Positions 26,840 through 35,459 of a stretch of 64,000 nucleotides of DNA are shown here, in pieces. Source of the stretch: Verrucomicrobiota bacterium (GTDB taxonomy: Bacteria > Verrucomicrobiota > Verrucomicrobiia > Chthoniobacterales > Terrimicrobiaceae); NCBI GenBank assembly GCA_026398275.1, contig JAPLTF010000072.1:99730-163729 (forward strand), written 5' to 3'. Made by a program: the position numbers and the translations under genes. Every line of letters begins with the position of its first letter. The stretch's first letter is position 1. The notes beneath the pieces were generated by a model. The model was not told the origin of the DNA. It made no database searches and saw only the letters and a program-made list of their open reading frames with translations.

Positions 26840-27904
26840 TCAGGCTGGGGCCTTGCGGCTTTGTCCCAGCGTGGTCCGGCGGGCGATGAACTCGCTGGTC
26901 GGAAGGGTTTTGTTGACCGGTGTTTTTTGACGTCCCTCCATTAAATCCAGCAGCAGGCGCGCGGCCATCGCGGCCATCTCCGCGGTTGGTTCGGGGATGG
27001 TCGAAAGGCCGATCGCCGAGTGGCTGGTCATCGGCAGATCGCCCATGCCCACCAGAGCAACATCCTCTGGCACCCGCAAACCGCGGCGGTCGAGAGCTTC
27101 CAGCGCGGGCAGGGCCAGACCATCGTTGAGCGCAAAAATCGCGTCAGGCGGCGCGGTGCGTCCGGAAAAAAACTGATCCAAAGCGGCGTTGACGATTTGT
27201 TCCGGCTCCTGACTAACCGGCGGGGTGCTGACCATTTCCCTGGTCGCGTGGAGATGGTGCGTGGCCAGCGCGGACTGGAAAGCTTTGAAGCGGTGCAGAG
27301 TGCCAACGCCAGGATAATCGATGCTGAGAAACGCGATGCGCCGCCGTCCACTGCCGACCAGGTGTGACACCGCGGAGCCGATGGCCACCGACGGGTCCCA
27401 CATGACCGAACTGACCAGATTTGCCAGTTCGGGGATCTGGTCGCCAAGAAACACCAGAGGCGTGTCGGACCGGGCAATGTCCCGGTAAAAGTTCGTGCAG
27501 CCCATGGTCGGCATGGTGATGAGACCGTTGTCGCGGCGACGCAAAAACGAGTGCAGTTCACGCTGATTGCGTTCTTCATTGAATCCGTGCGTGGCGACGA
27601 AAGCCACATAGTCGGTCGGGTCGAAAACGCGGTTCAGGCCCTGCACCGCAGACTCGGCCCAGTCCATTTTGAAGTTGCCAAAGATCACGCTGATCATGCC
27701 GCTGCGCCGGCTCAACAGGCTGCGAGCGAAAGGCATCGGTGCGTAATTCAACCTCTTGGCCTCGTCCTGCACCCGCTTGATGGTCGCCGGGGCGATCTTC
27801 TTCTTTTCGCCCTGGCCGTTCAGCACGTAGGAAACCGTCGCATGCGACAAACCGAGCCGTCGGGCCAGCTCGACGCCGGAAATCGGGCCTGGGGCCTTGC
27901 TCAT
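26840..27904 (-). CDS. LacI family transcriptional regulator
   Basis: A 354-residue protein. The frame extends upstream to 28393, but the ATG at 27904 (MSKAPGPISG) places the helix-turn-helix correctly: GVELARRLGLSHATVSYVLNG, followed by the hinge helix region (RVQDEAKRLNYAPMPFARSL). The rest is a periplasmic-binding-protein-like effector domain with MGCTNFYRDIARSDTPLVFLGD and PDAIFALNDGLALPALEAL. It is divergent from the rhamnosidase-like gene at 28221, with 316 bases between, and probably represses that unit in the absence of a sugar. No clear palindromic LacI operator was found in the gap. Confidence 0.85.
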   Translation of the reverse strand: MSKAPGPISGVELARRLGLSHATVSYVLNGQGEKKKIAPATIKRVQDEAKRLNYAPMPFARSLLSRRSGMISVIFGNFKMDWAESAVQGLNRVFDPTDYVAFVATHGFNEERNQRELHSFLRRRDNGLITMPTMGCTNFYRDIARSDTPLVFLGDQIPELANLVSSVMWDPSVAIGSAVSHLVGSGRRRIAFLSIDYPGVGTLHRFKAFQSALATHHLHATREMVSTPPVSQEPEQIVNAALDQFFSGRTAPPDAIFALNDGLALPALEALDRRGLRVPEDVALVGMGDLPMTSHSAIGLSTIPEPTAEMAAMAARLLLDLMEGRQKTPVNKTLPTSEFIARRTTLGQSRKAPA

Positions 27905-27988
27905 GATCGTGCGAACAAGGGATGACTTCCCGCCCCGCCCCGGCCCGGCCCTCGACGGAACATTTCTCGTTGGCTCATTCGGTTCAGG

Positions 27989-28020
27989 CTGCCACGCCCG
28001 GTGCCGGGTGTCAGCTACAA
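27989..28020. repeat. REP-like arm between the LacI gene and the rhamnosidase unit
   Basis: A segment beginning CTGCCACGCCCGGTGCCGGG and ending CAGCTACAA. It resembles the palindromic arm at 26671-26696 and ends with the same CTACAA tail as the second arm of that element, so it looks like a shortened copy. It lies in the divergent intergenic space, where the rest holds no gene. Confidence 0.4.
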
Positions 28021-28220
28021 TTTTGCGGCGCTCCATCGTTTCCGCCGCGAGAAATCCCGCGCGACGAAATAGACCTTGCCCAGCACAACCTAATCCTGTA
28101 ATCTCGATACAAGATGACCGTTTCCCCCAAGAATACTCCTTTCGGATTCCCTCTGGTTTATGGTTGGTTTTCCCGCGATTTTCCGGCAGTGATTGTGTGA
28201 CCGGGGGACAACACACGACC

Positions 28221-30974
28221 ATGGCCCACAACAATTTTTCCAATGGCACAGACACGGCAACTTCCCTGCGTCCGAGTGCGTTGAACGACAGCTTGCCGCC
28301 GGGGCGGCGGAATTCTCGCAGCGGCGCCAGTCGCATGGTCGGCCTTCTTGCCCTGCTGCTCTGGCCCGTGGCGGGTTGCTCCCGCACCGACAAACCTCCG
28401 GCGACGCCCCCTTTGTCCCGGCAGGCGGCCTGGATCTGGTCGGCTCATTTCCCCGCCGCCGCGCAGATGGCGCCGGCCGGCACGGTGGAGCTGGCGCGGG
28501 ATTTTGACCTTCCGGTGGACGCCCGGGTCAAGGCTGCGGAGATGATGGTCGGTGTGGACAACAGCGCATCGGTCGAAATCAACGGCCAGCCGGCCGGAAA
28601 TTACGCCGGATGGAGTCCGTTGGCGGCATCCGATGTGGCGGCGCTGCTGCGCCCCGGGGCCAACCGTATCGTGGCGAAGGCCGACAACGCGGCGGAAGGT
28701 CCGGCGGGCTTTTACCTCACCTTGCAAGTCCGCTTCGAGGGCGGGAAACCTGCGGCCAGCATCGTCACCGACGACTCGTGGCTCAGTTCCGACGATGCCG
28801 GCAAGTCCTGGCAGCCCGCCGCCATTGTGGCGGCGGAAGGCGCTCCCCCCTGGGGCCCGTGCCTGCCGTCGGCCGGCAATTTCGCGTGGCCAGAGTTCAC
28901 GGCGGAGGGCCATGACCTTTCCGGCCTCGGGCAAATGCTGCAGCAATTCCATCAATCGGTGAACATCGAGGTGGCCGGCATTTACCCGATGGCGTGGCTG
29001 CCGCCCAGTATGCTCTGGGTGGCGGACGGGACGCACCCGGGCCTCACGCCGACCCGCCTGCGTCTGGCCGCGCGGCTGGGGCGCAGCTTGATTGACGGCG
29101 AAGGCTACGTTTCGTGCCAGCAGCACGAAGGGTTGGCCCATTCCACCGGCTGGCCCTTTCCTCTCCCGTCCCAGTCCGGCGGCTTCGGTTATTACTTCAC
29201 GGTGGCCGGACTTCCCTACGGCAAGGAGTTTGGGATTTTCCCCCTGGCCAATCTCGACGGCTGGGATGTCCGCAACGCCGCCACCGAGGAGTTCGGCAAT
29301 GCGTCGGGCTGGCGGCTCAACCTCACGGCGGCCAATGCCTCGATCACCTCGCCGCCCATGGCCGTCGATGCTTTTGTCGCCCCCTTTATCCGCGTGAAGT
29401 GGGACGCCACGGGTCTGCCCGAAGGCTCCCGCCCATCGCTCCAGTGGACCACGCTGGAGCAACCCGAATTTTCGCCCGAGCGGCGGATGGATTTTCCGGC
29501 TCCCTCGGTCGCCTCAATGGGAGCGCTCCAGGACTTTGATATCCCGATCCACCGACTGACAGGGGCCAAAGGCACGCTCACGCGCGTGCGGGTGAACTTC
29601 GGCAATCCCACGGCGGGACGCGTCACCATGGTGCGGATGTTTTCCGCCGTCGATTCACGCCACACGATCAACAACGTGAATATCATCATCGCTTCGGCCG
29701 ACTACTACGACTGGACCGGTGACCGGGCGTGGCTGGCCTCGCAGTTGCCGAAGCTCCGCCGCGCGGCGGAGTTCATGGTCAACGAGTTTGCCGTGCGCGA
29801 GGCGAAGTTGCTCAAGACCCCGTGGGTTGGACATGACGGGCGGAGCGGTTTGGAGATCAAACCCGACGGCGCTAAAGTCATTCACACCGGGCGTGGGATC
29901 GGCCAGAATTACTGGGATTTGCTTCCCTTCGGCGGCGAGGACGCCCTCGGCACGATCTACCTGTATCATGCCCTGGTCCGACTGGCGCAGATTGAGTCCG
30001 CCTTCGCCGGAGACCGCGTGACCCCGCCGCCGTCCGCCGGTTTTGCGGCGGACGATCTGCGGAAGTTGGCGGACGAAGTGCGGGGGAAATTTCAATCGAC
30101 GTTCTGGAATCTGGAAACCGGCCGGTTCGCGCCGAAAGACGACCGGGGAGCCTTCTGGGACTACGGGTTCACCTTCCTCAACAACGAGGCGATGTTTTAC
30201 GGCCTGGCCTCGGATGAGCAGGCGCGGGAGATTCTGTCCTGGATCAATGGGGACAGGGTTGTCTCCGGCGACACGTCCCAAGGCCCCGACATTTATCGCT
30301 GGCGGTTCGGCCCGCGCTCGTCCACGAAGCGAAACCTCTCGCACTACACCTATGTGTGGTCTGCGCCGGAAGCGTTGAACTTCGGTGACCAGGTCCAGGA
30401 TGGCGGGTCGGTGCTGGGCTTCAGCTACCACGACCTGATGGCACGACTGCGCTACCTTGGACCCGACAACGCGTGGAAGCGGCTCGGAGAGATTTTGGAC
30501 TGGCATCGCGAGGTCGAGGCGGAGGGAGGGCCGCGCGCGTATTACGCCAAGCCGGGCCGCGGCAGCCTGCAGGGTGGGGGGCCCGCCGGCGGCCTCGGCA
30601 TCGACCGGGAGTTCTACGAGAGCGTGCTGCTTCCGTCAGTGATGCTCGATGGTTTTATCGGGTTTGCGCCGACGACCGACGGCTTCCGCTTGCAACCGCA
30701 GCTTCCCGGTGATATTCCCTCGATGCAATTAACACGTGTGGCCTACCGAAACATGTTCCTCGACTTCGACGCGCGGCGCGATCGCGTTCAGATCAAGGTC
30801 GCGGACGGCGAGGTCGACGCGCCGCTCCGGGTGATCCTGCCGGCGGGCCAATGGCGGGTTTCCCTGACGCGAGGAGGGCGGGACGAAGCCTCCGACGCAG
30901 AGGGTTCCTTCACCCTCGCGCCCGGCCCGCTCGAGACCATGGTCTTTGAGCTGACAAAACCGGTCACGCCATGA
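28221..30974 (+). CDS. Lipoprotein six-hairpin glycosidase, rhamnosidase-like
   Basis: A 917-residue protein. The ATG at 28221 (MAHNNFSNGT) is chosen over the upstream frame because of the lipoprotein signal that follows (MVGLLALLLWPVAGC, Cys as lipidation site). An N-terminal beta-sandwich (AAWIWSAHFP; GVDNSASVEINGQPAG) resembles the accessory module of GH78 rhamnosidases. From about residue 490 an (alpha/alpha)6 barrel follows (DYYDWTGDRAWLASQLPKL, LPFGGEDALGTIYLYHALVR). The family is not certain: GH78 or a neighbouring clan with the same fold. It starts the unit divergent from the LacI gene and overlaps the transporter start by four bases, so the sugar released is probably the one imported by that transporter. 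Confidence 0.6.
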   Translation: MAHNNFSNGTDTATSLRPSALNDSLPPGRRNSRSGASRMVGLLALLLWPVAGCSRTDKPPATPPLSRQAAWIWSAHFPAAAQMAPAGTVELARDFDLPVDARVKAAEMMVGVDNSASVEINGQPAGNYAGWSPLAASDVAALLRPGANRIVAKADNAAEGPAGFYLTLQVRFEGGKPAASIVTDDSWLSSDDAGKSWQPAAIVAAEGAPPWGPCLPSAGNFAWPEFTAEGHDLSGLGQMLQQFHQSVNIEVAGIYPMAWLPPSMLWVADGTHPGLTPTRLRLAARLGRSLIDGEGYVSCQQHEGLAHSTGWPFPLPSQSGGFGYYFTVAGLPYGKEFGIFPLANLDGWDVRNAATEEFGNASGWRLNLTAANASITSPPMAVDAFVAPFIRVKWDATGLPEGSRPSLQWTTLEQPEFSPERRMDFPAPSVASMGALQDFDIPIHRLTGAKGTLTRVRVNFGNPTAGRVTMVRMFSAVDSRHTINNVNIIIASADYYDWTGDRAWLASQLPKLRRAAEFMVNEFAVREAKLLKTPWVGHDGRSGLEIKPDGAKVIHTGRGIGQNYWDLLPFGGEDALGTIYLYHALVRLAQIESAFAGDRVTPPPSAGFAADDLRKLADEVRGKFQSTFWNLETGRFAPKDDRGAFWDYGFTFLNNEAMFYGLASDEQAREILSWINGDRVVSGDTSQGPDIYRWRFGPRSSTKRNLSHYTYVWSAPEALNFGDQVQDGGSVLGFSYHDLMARLRYLGPDNAWKRLGEILDWHREVEAEGGPRAYYAKPGRGSLQGGGPAGGLGIDREFYESVLLPSVMLDGFIGFAPTTDGFRLQPQLPGDIPSMQLTRVAYRNMFLDFDARRDRVQIKVADGEVDAPLRVILPAGQWRVSLTRGGRDEASDAEGSFTLAPGPLETMVFELTKPVTP

Positions 30975-32404
30975 TGAATTCCGAGTCCTCCAGCCAGCCG
31001 GGCGTGGCACCGGGTGTGGAACCCGCGCCGACCAAGGTGCCGATGCGCACGAAGCTCCTCTGGGGGGCTGGCGGCGCGGCCGACAACATCGTTTACAACG
31101 GCCTGGCCAATCTCGTCCTGCCCATCTTCAACGTGGGCCTGGGGATCGACGCGGTCAAACTCGGTTTTGCGATGGGCATTCCCCGGTTCCTCGATGCCAT
31201 CACCGATCCGCTCATCGGCAACATTTCGGACAACACCCGCAGCCGCTGGGGGCGGCGCCGGCCCTACATTTTCGTCGGGATCATCCTCACCGGAATTCTG
31301 CTCGCCCTGCTCTTCAATCCGGGCCGCGGCTGGTCGGAAGGCTCCGTCTTCGCCTGGTTTTTGGCTGTGTCATGTCTGCTCTACGTGAGCTACGCCGTGT
31401 TCGTCATTCCCTACTCGGCCCTTGGTCTGGAGATCACCAGCGACTACAACGAGCGCACCAGGGTCCTGGCCTGGCGGCCGATTCTCGGCCTGGTGGCCGG
31501 GCTGGGCGTTCCATGGCTCTACAAACTTTGCTTTGTCTTGGGCGACACGGAGGCGGAAGGCGCGCGGTTTGTGGCGATCTTCATGGGGGGTGCCGCGATC
31601 GTGCTGGGCCTGCTGCCCGCGCTTTTCATCAAGGAAAACCCCGCGGCCATGCATGCCGCACAGACCCCGCTGTTGTCCGCCCTCCGCACGACCTTCACCA
31701 ACCGCGCTTTTCTTCTGCTCACCGGATCGACGCTTTGCATTCTGTTGGGCATATTCCTCGCAGCCCCGCTGGGGCTCTATGTTTCCATTTACCATGTTTT
31801 TGGCGGTTCCAAAGAGAGTGCCTCGGTGATTACCGGCTGGGCGGGGACGGGGGGCATGGTCTCGGGGCTGATGGGGGTGCCTCTGGGTGCATGGCTCTCC
31901 GGCCGCCTGGGCAAACGGCATGCGGCCCTGGCCTTGCTTTCCCTCGCTTTGCTCAGCGTGCCGCTGCATTGGTGGATGTTCACCCCCGCAAATCCCTGGC
32001 TGCTGCTGGTGCCCACTTTTGTTTTCGGGCTGGCCATCAACGGCTGCTTCCTTGTCGGGTCCTCCATGCTGGGCGACGTCTGCGATGCCGATGAACTGGA
32101 GAGCGGTCAGCGCCGCGAGGGGGTTTACAGCGCCTCGTTGGAGTTCGGTAAAAAATGTGCGATCGCTCTTTCCACCGTTCTTGTCGGATTCGTCCTGGCT
32201 GCGGCCGGGTTTAGTGCAAAGGCCATCCACCAGACCCCGGAGACCATCATGGCCCTTCGCGGTGGTCAGGTTCTGGTCCTTGGCCTTTCGGTCGTCGGTG
32301 CCCTCGTCCTGATTTTTTTCTACCCGCTCAGCCACCAGCGGGCGACGGAGATTCGCCGCCTGCTTGCGGAACGGGCCAGCGCAAGGGGAACACCGCGGAT
32401 ATGA
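30971..32404 (+). CDS. GPH-family sugar:cation symporter (MFS)
   Basis: A 477-residue membrane protein with about 12 transmembrane helices. The motif PRFLDAITDPLIGNISDNTR followed by SRWGRRRPY is the signature loop of the glycoside-pentoside-hexuronide symporters (MelB type), and DYNERTRVLAWRP matches the second conserved loop. Such carriers import mono- or oligosaccharides with Na+ or H+. The start overlaps the stop of the upstream glycosidase (ATGATG), so uptake and release are coupled in expression. The substrate is probably rhamnose-containing sugar, inferred from context. Confidence 0.85.
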   Translation: MMNSESSSQPGVAPGVEPAPTKVPMRTKLLWGAGGAADNIVYNGLANLVLPIFNVGLGIDAVKLGFAMGIPRFLDAITDPLIGNISDNTRSRWGRRRPYIFVGIILTGILLALLFNPGRGWSEGSVFAWFLAVSCLLYVSYAVFVIPYSALGLEITSDYNERTRVLAWRPILGLVAGLGVPWLYKLCFVLGDTEAEGARFVAIFMGGAAIVLGLLPALFIKENPAAMHAAQTPLLSALRTTFTNRAFLLLTGSTLCILLGIFLAAPLGLYVSIYHVFGGSKESASVITGWAGTGGMVSGLMGVPLGAWLSGRLGKRHAALALLSLALLSVPLHWWMFTPANPWLLLVPTFVFGLAINGCFLVGSSMLGDVCDADELESGQRREGVYSASLEFGKKCAIALSTVLVGFVLAAAGFSAKAIHQTPETIMALRGGQVLVLGLSVVGALVLIFFYPLSHQRATEIRRLLAERASARGTPRI

Positions 32405-32454
32405 GGTATTGATGCCCGCTCGTCGGCGCAGCCCACACCCCTCCCCCGCATTTC

Positions 32455-34776
32455 ATGAGCATGTTTAGACATTGTCTGCTGGACTGCCTGCCGCCCGACG
32501 CCGCGCCCCCGGTTTATCCTTGGCTGCACGGAGGCCGCTTTGTCGGGGCACCGGATTTTTCTTTTCCCGACCCCTTGCAATCGTATGTCTGGGATGCCGC
32601 GCATCTCACCGATCCGCTCGAGCCGTTGCAAAGCTATGCGCTCCTGCCGGTGGCATGGGACGCGGTCCCCGTGGAGTCCTTCGCTCTCAGCGGTGCGCTC
32701 GACCGTCCCGGCACGGCCGTCACCGTGCGCGGGTCCGGCGAATTGCAGTTGGATTTCGGCGTGGAGAGTGCGGGCTGGGTGGAGTTTGAAAGCGATGACT
32801 TGAGCGGTGACGTGGAGGTGGCGATCAGCGAATACAACCGCCCGGCAGCGGTCAACCTCGGCGCGCAGAACCCCGTCAAGTCAGCCCGCCCCGAGCGTCA
32901 CGGCTCGACCTGGCGCCTGCGGCTCAACCGCGAATACTACGAAGGCGTGCGTTTTGCCTGGTTGAGGGTGCGCGACTGTCCGTCTCCCTGGACCCTGCGC
33001 AATCTGCGTCTCGTCTGCCAGGCCAAGCCGCTCAATTACGAGGGGGCTTTTCGCAGCGGTGATGCTGTGCTCGACGGTGTTTACGCCGCCTCGGCCTATG
33101 CCGTGCGGCTGAATTTTCTGCGCGACCAGATTGGCGCGATCCTGATGGAGCGCAGCGATCGCCACTCTTGGACGGGGGATGCCCTGGTCACTCATGCCGC
33201 GGCTCTGGCGGTTTTCGGCGCGCATCCCTTGATCTTGCACAACACGCGGCGCATGCGCGACGACATCAACGGGATCGAGGGCTACTCGCTGTATTGGATC
33301 CACCTGCTCCTCGACCTCGTTCTTTACTCCGGCGACACGGGGGTGTGGCAGCAGGAACTGCCCGTCGTGCGGGCCAAGTTGGCGCGGGCGCGCGAGGTTA
33401 TCGACGGTCGGTTGGCTTTGGGGTTTTGCGGGCATGACGATCGGACCGGTGCGGCCTTTGAGGAACCGGATTGTGATGGCAACCGCTCTTTCTTCCGATT
33501 CCTTGCCGCGCGCACGGCGCGGCGGGTCGAGGCAGCTTTGGCTTGGAATGGGGGATGTGCGGAGACGGCATTGGTCGCGAGGGCATTGCTCGCTGATGCG
33601 CCCGCGGGAGACGACGAGGAGATTCATGCGGGGAACGAGGCCCTGCTGGGCGGCTTTGTCGCGGATCCCGCCGCCTTCGCACAGCGTCACTTTCACGACC
33701 CGGTGCGACGTGCTTCCTACTCTCCCTTCAACGCGTATTTCCTGCTCGAGGGCATGGCCGCCTGCGGTTGCTACGGGGAGGCCGAGCAAGCCATCCGCGA
33801 TATCTGGGGCGGGATGCTGTCGCTCGGGGCCACGACTTTTTGGGAATCATTCCATCCCGCTTGGGGCGATTTTCTCCGGCCCAACGACACGCCGCCCAAC
33901 GGTCCGCACGGATACACCAGCCTCTGCCATCCCTGGAGCAGTGGGCCTGCGGCCTGGTTGCGCGACCATGCCCTCGGAGTGCGGCCGCTCGCTCCCGGCT
34001 TTGCTGAATTCCGCCTCGACGACACCAGCCAGGTTGAAGGAGTGTCCGGGAGGGTTCCCACGCCGCGTGGCCCCATCGACGTCGAGAGGTGCAATGGCCA
34101 CCTCAAGGTGTCCATACCCGAGGGCCTGCGGGCCCGTTTGGCCTCGAATGACCACATCATCGAGTCAGGCCAGCATCGCCTCGCCCTGCCCCCGGCGCGG
34201 CGGCTCTCATCGGGATTTTCCCCGCCGGTGTATCCGACGCGCTGGCTGCCGGATACCGGCCCCGATTTTGTCGGCGATCTTGCCGGGTGGATCGCCCTGG
34301 CTGGAAATGCAGATGGCAGCGACCTGCTCAGCCTGCCGGAGGGGGTGCGCTTTGATCCTCGGGATTACTGCGTGCATGGCCAGCCGCGGAGACTTCATCT
34401 GGCCGTGCCGGGCCTGGCCGGTTGGCGGGCGGACGCCGGGCCTGCGGGCGCATGGACCACGCGCAACCCGGAAGTCGTGGCACAATCCTTCGCTTTCAAT
34501 GTGCACCTGCCGGGCGGGTTTCATGTCGGACTTTACTTTGCTGATCCGCAGGGCCGGGGGTGGCGGCAAACCGTCGACGTCCTCCGGTTGCCCTCGCTCG
34601 ATCTCTTGTTGCCGACCAGGCTGGTCGAGGAGGAGGCCGGGCGCGTGCTCTGGTTTGCCGCGCCCGGATCTTTCCGTGTGCGGATCTGCAATTTTTCCGA
34701 TGCCGACGGCGCACTCAGCGCGATTTTGCTGGCCGCCGCCAGTCCGGACTCGGCAGCTTGTTCCACCAACCTATGA
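32455..34776 (+). CDS. Alpha-L-rhamnosidase-like protein (GH78-type barrel)
   Basis: A 773-residue protein. The barrel shows ERSDRHSWTGDALVTHAA, equivalent to the acid motif of GH78, and later GATTFWESFHPAWGDF and SLCHPWSSGPAAWLRDHALG, the usual GH78 segment that ends in a C-terminal beta-sandwich (GVRPLAPGFAEFRL). An additional domain of about 150 residues follows. No signal peptide, so probably cytoplasmic, downstream of the symporter. Family members release terminal alpha-L-rhamnose from oligosaccharides. It lies 50 bases after the transporter and overlaps the next gene by four bases. Confidence 0.7.
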   Translation: MSMFRHCLLDCLPPDAAPPVYPWLHGGRFVGAPDFSFPDPLQSYVWDAAHLTDPLEPLQSYALLPVAWDAVPVESFALSGALDRPGTAVTVRGSGELQLDFGVESAGWVEFESDDLSGDVEVAISEYNRPAAVNLGAQNPVKSARPERHGSTWRLRLNREYYEGVRFAWLRVRDCPSPWTLRNLRLVCQAKPLNYEGAFRSGDAVLDGVYAASAYAVRLNFLRDQIGAILMERSDRHSWTGDALVTHAAALAVFGAHPLILHNTRRMRDDINGIEGYSLYWIHLLLDLVLYSGDTGVWQQELPVVRAKLARAREVIDGRLALGFCGHDDRTGAAFEEPDCDGNRSFFRFLAARTARRVEAALAWNGGCAETALVARALLADAPAGDDEEIHAGNEALLGGFVADPAAFAQRHFHDPVRRASYSPFNAYFLLEGMAACGCYGEAEQAIRDIWGGMLSLGATTFWESFHPAWGDFLRPNDTPPNGPHGYTSLCHPWSSGPAAWLRDHALGVRPLAPGFAEFRLDDTSQVEGVSGRVPTPRGPIDVERCNGHLKVSIPEGLRARLASNDHIIESGQHRLALPPARRLSSGFSPPVYPTRWLPDTGPDFVGDLAGWIALAGNADGSDLLSLPEGVRFDPRDYCVHGQPRRLHLAVPGLAGWRADAGPAGAWTTRNPEVVAQSFAFNVHLPGGFHVGLYFADPQGRGWRQTVDVLRLPSLDLLLPTRLVEEEAGRVLWFAAPGSFRVRICNFSDADGALSAILLAAASPDSAACSTNL

Positions 34777-35459
34777 AAATGAAATCACCCATCCTCAAGG
34801 TTCTGGCCGCCGCGATCCTGCTGAGCGCCGCCGCCATCCCACGCGTCCTCGCGGGAGCACCCACACCAACGCAGGGACCGCAAATCGTCAATGGCAGCTT
34901 CGAGGAGCCGGCCATTAAGGGAGAGGCGGCCTTCCTCACCCCTTCGGCGCCGCAAGACGTGGAACTGGAACGACTCAAGGATGCTGGATGGGCGTTCGGC
35001 TTCAGCACCGGCATTTGCCGGGCCAATGAAGGCTACGCCGAGAAGCTCCCCGCATCAGACGGACGGCAGGTCGCATTCCTCCAAGGCGATCAGCAGATGA
35101 GTCCAAATCCCAACGAGCCCTGCAACATTTTCGGCATCGATATTACCGGCCTCGAACCGGGGCAGGAATACGAAGTTTCCTGGGACCAGGCCGGCCGGGC
35201 AACGGATATCGGAGCTTCTGCTTTGCGCGTCACGGTGGGCCTGCCGGCCAGCAGCGGTCAGCCTGCAATCCAGCTGGTCGACCGCGAGCCGGTCACCTTG
35301 AAAGGCGGGTGGGAAACGGTGAGTCGCCGCTTCACCGCAACCGGGGAGGTCATGCGCCTGAACTTTAATCATTTCATCGTCGAACCCGGCAATCCGCATG
35401 AGGGGAGCGAATCGACGCTGATCGACAATGTGAAAATCAAAAAAGCAACCAAGCCATGA
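34773..35459 (+). CDS. Small secreted beta-sandwich protein (DUF642/CBM-like)
   Basis: A 228-residue protein starting at ATG 34773, which overlaps the preceding stop. A signal peptide (ILKVLAAAILLSAAAIPRVL) is followed by QIVNGSFEEPAI, the typical opening of DUF642 and CBM4/9-like jelly-roll domains, and by YEVSWDQAGRATDIGASALR and a C-terminal DNVKIKKA. Such domains bind glycans or act as cell-wall-associated modules. No catalytic residues are visible. The tight overlap with genes on both sides ties it to glycan use in this unit. Confidence 0.55.
   Translation: MKMKSPILKVLAAAILLSAAAIPRVLAGAPTPTQGPQIVNGSFEEPAIKGEAAFLTPSAPQDVELERLKDAGWAFGFSTGICRANEGYAEKLPASDGRQVAFLQGDQQMSPNPNEPCNIFGIDITGLEPGQEYEVSWDQAGRATDIGASALRVTVGLPASSGQPAIQLVDREPVTLKGGWETVSRRFTATGEVMRLNFNHFIVEPGNPHEGSESTLIDNVKIKKATKP

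Noticed and set aside
27905..28220. LacI-type palindromic operator between the regulator and the rhamnosidase unit
   Set aside because: Only weak, gapped inverted repeats were seen; none stood out enough to report as a site.
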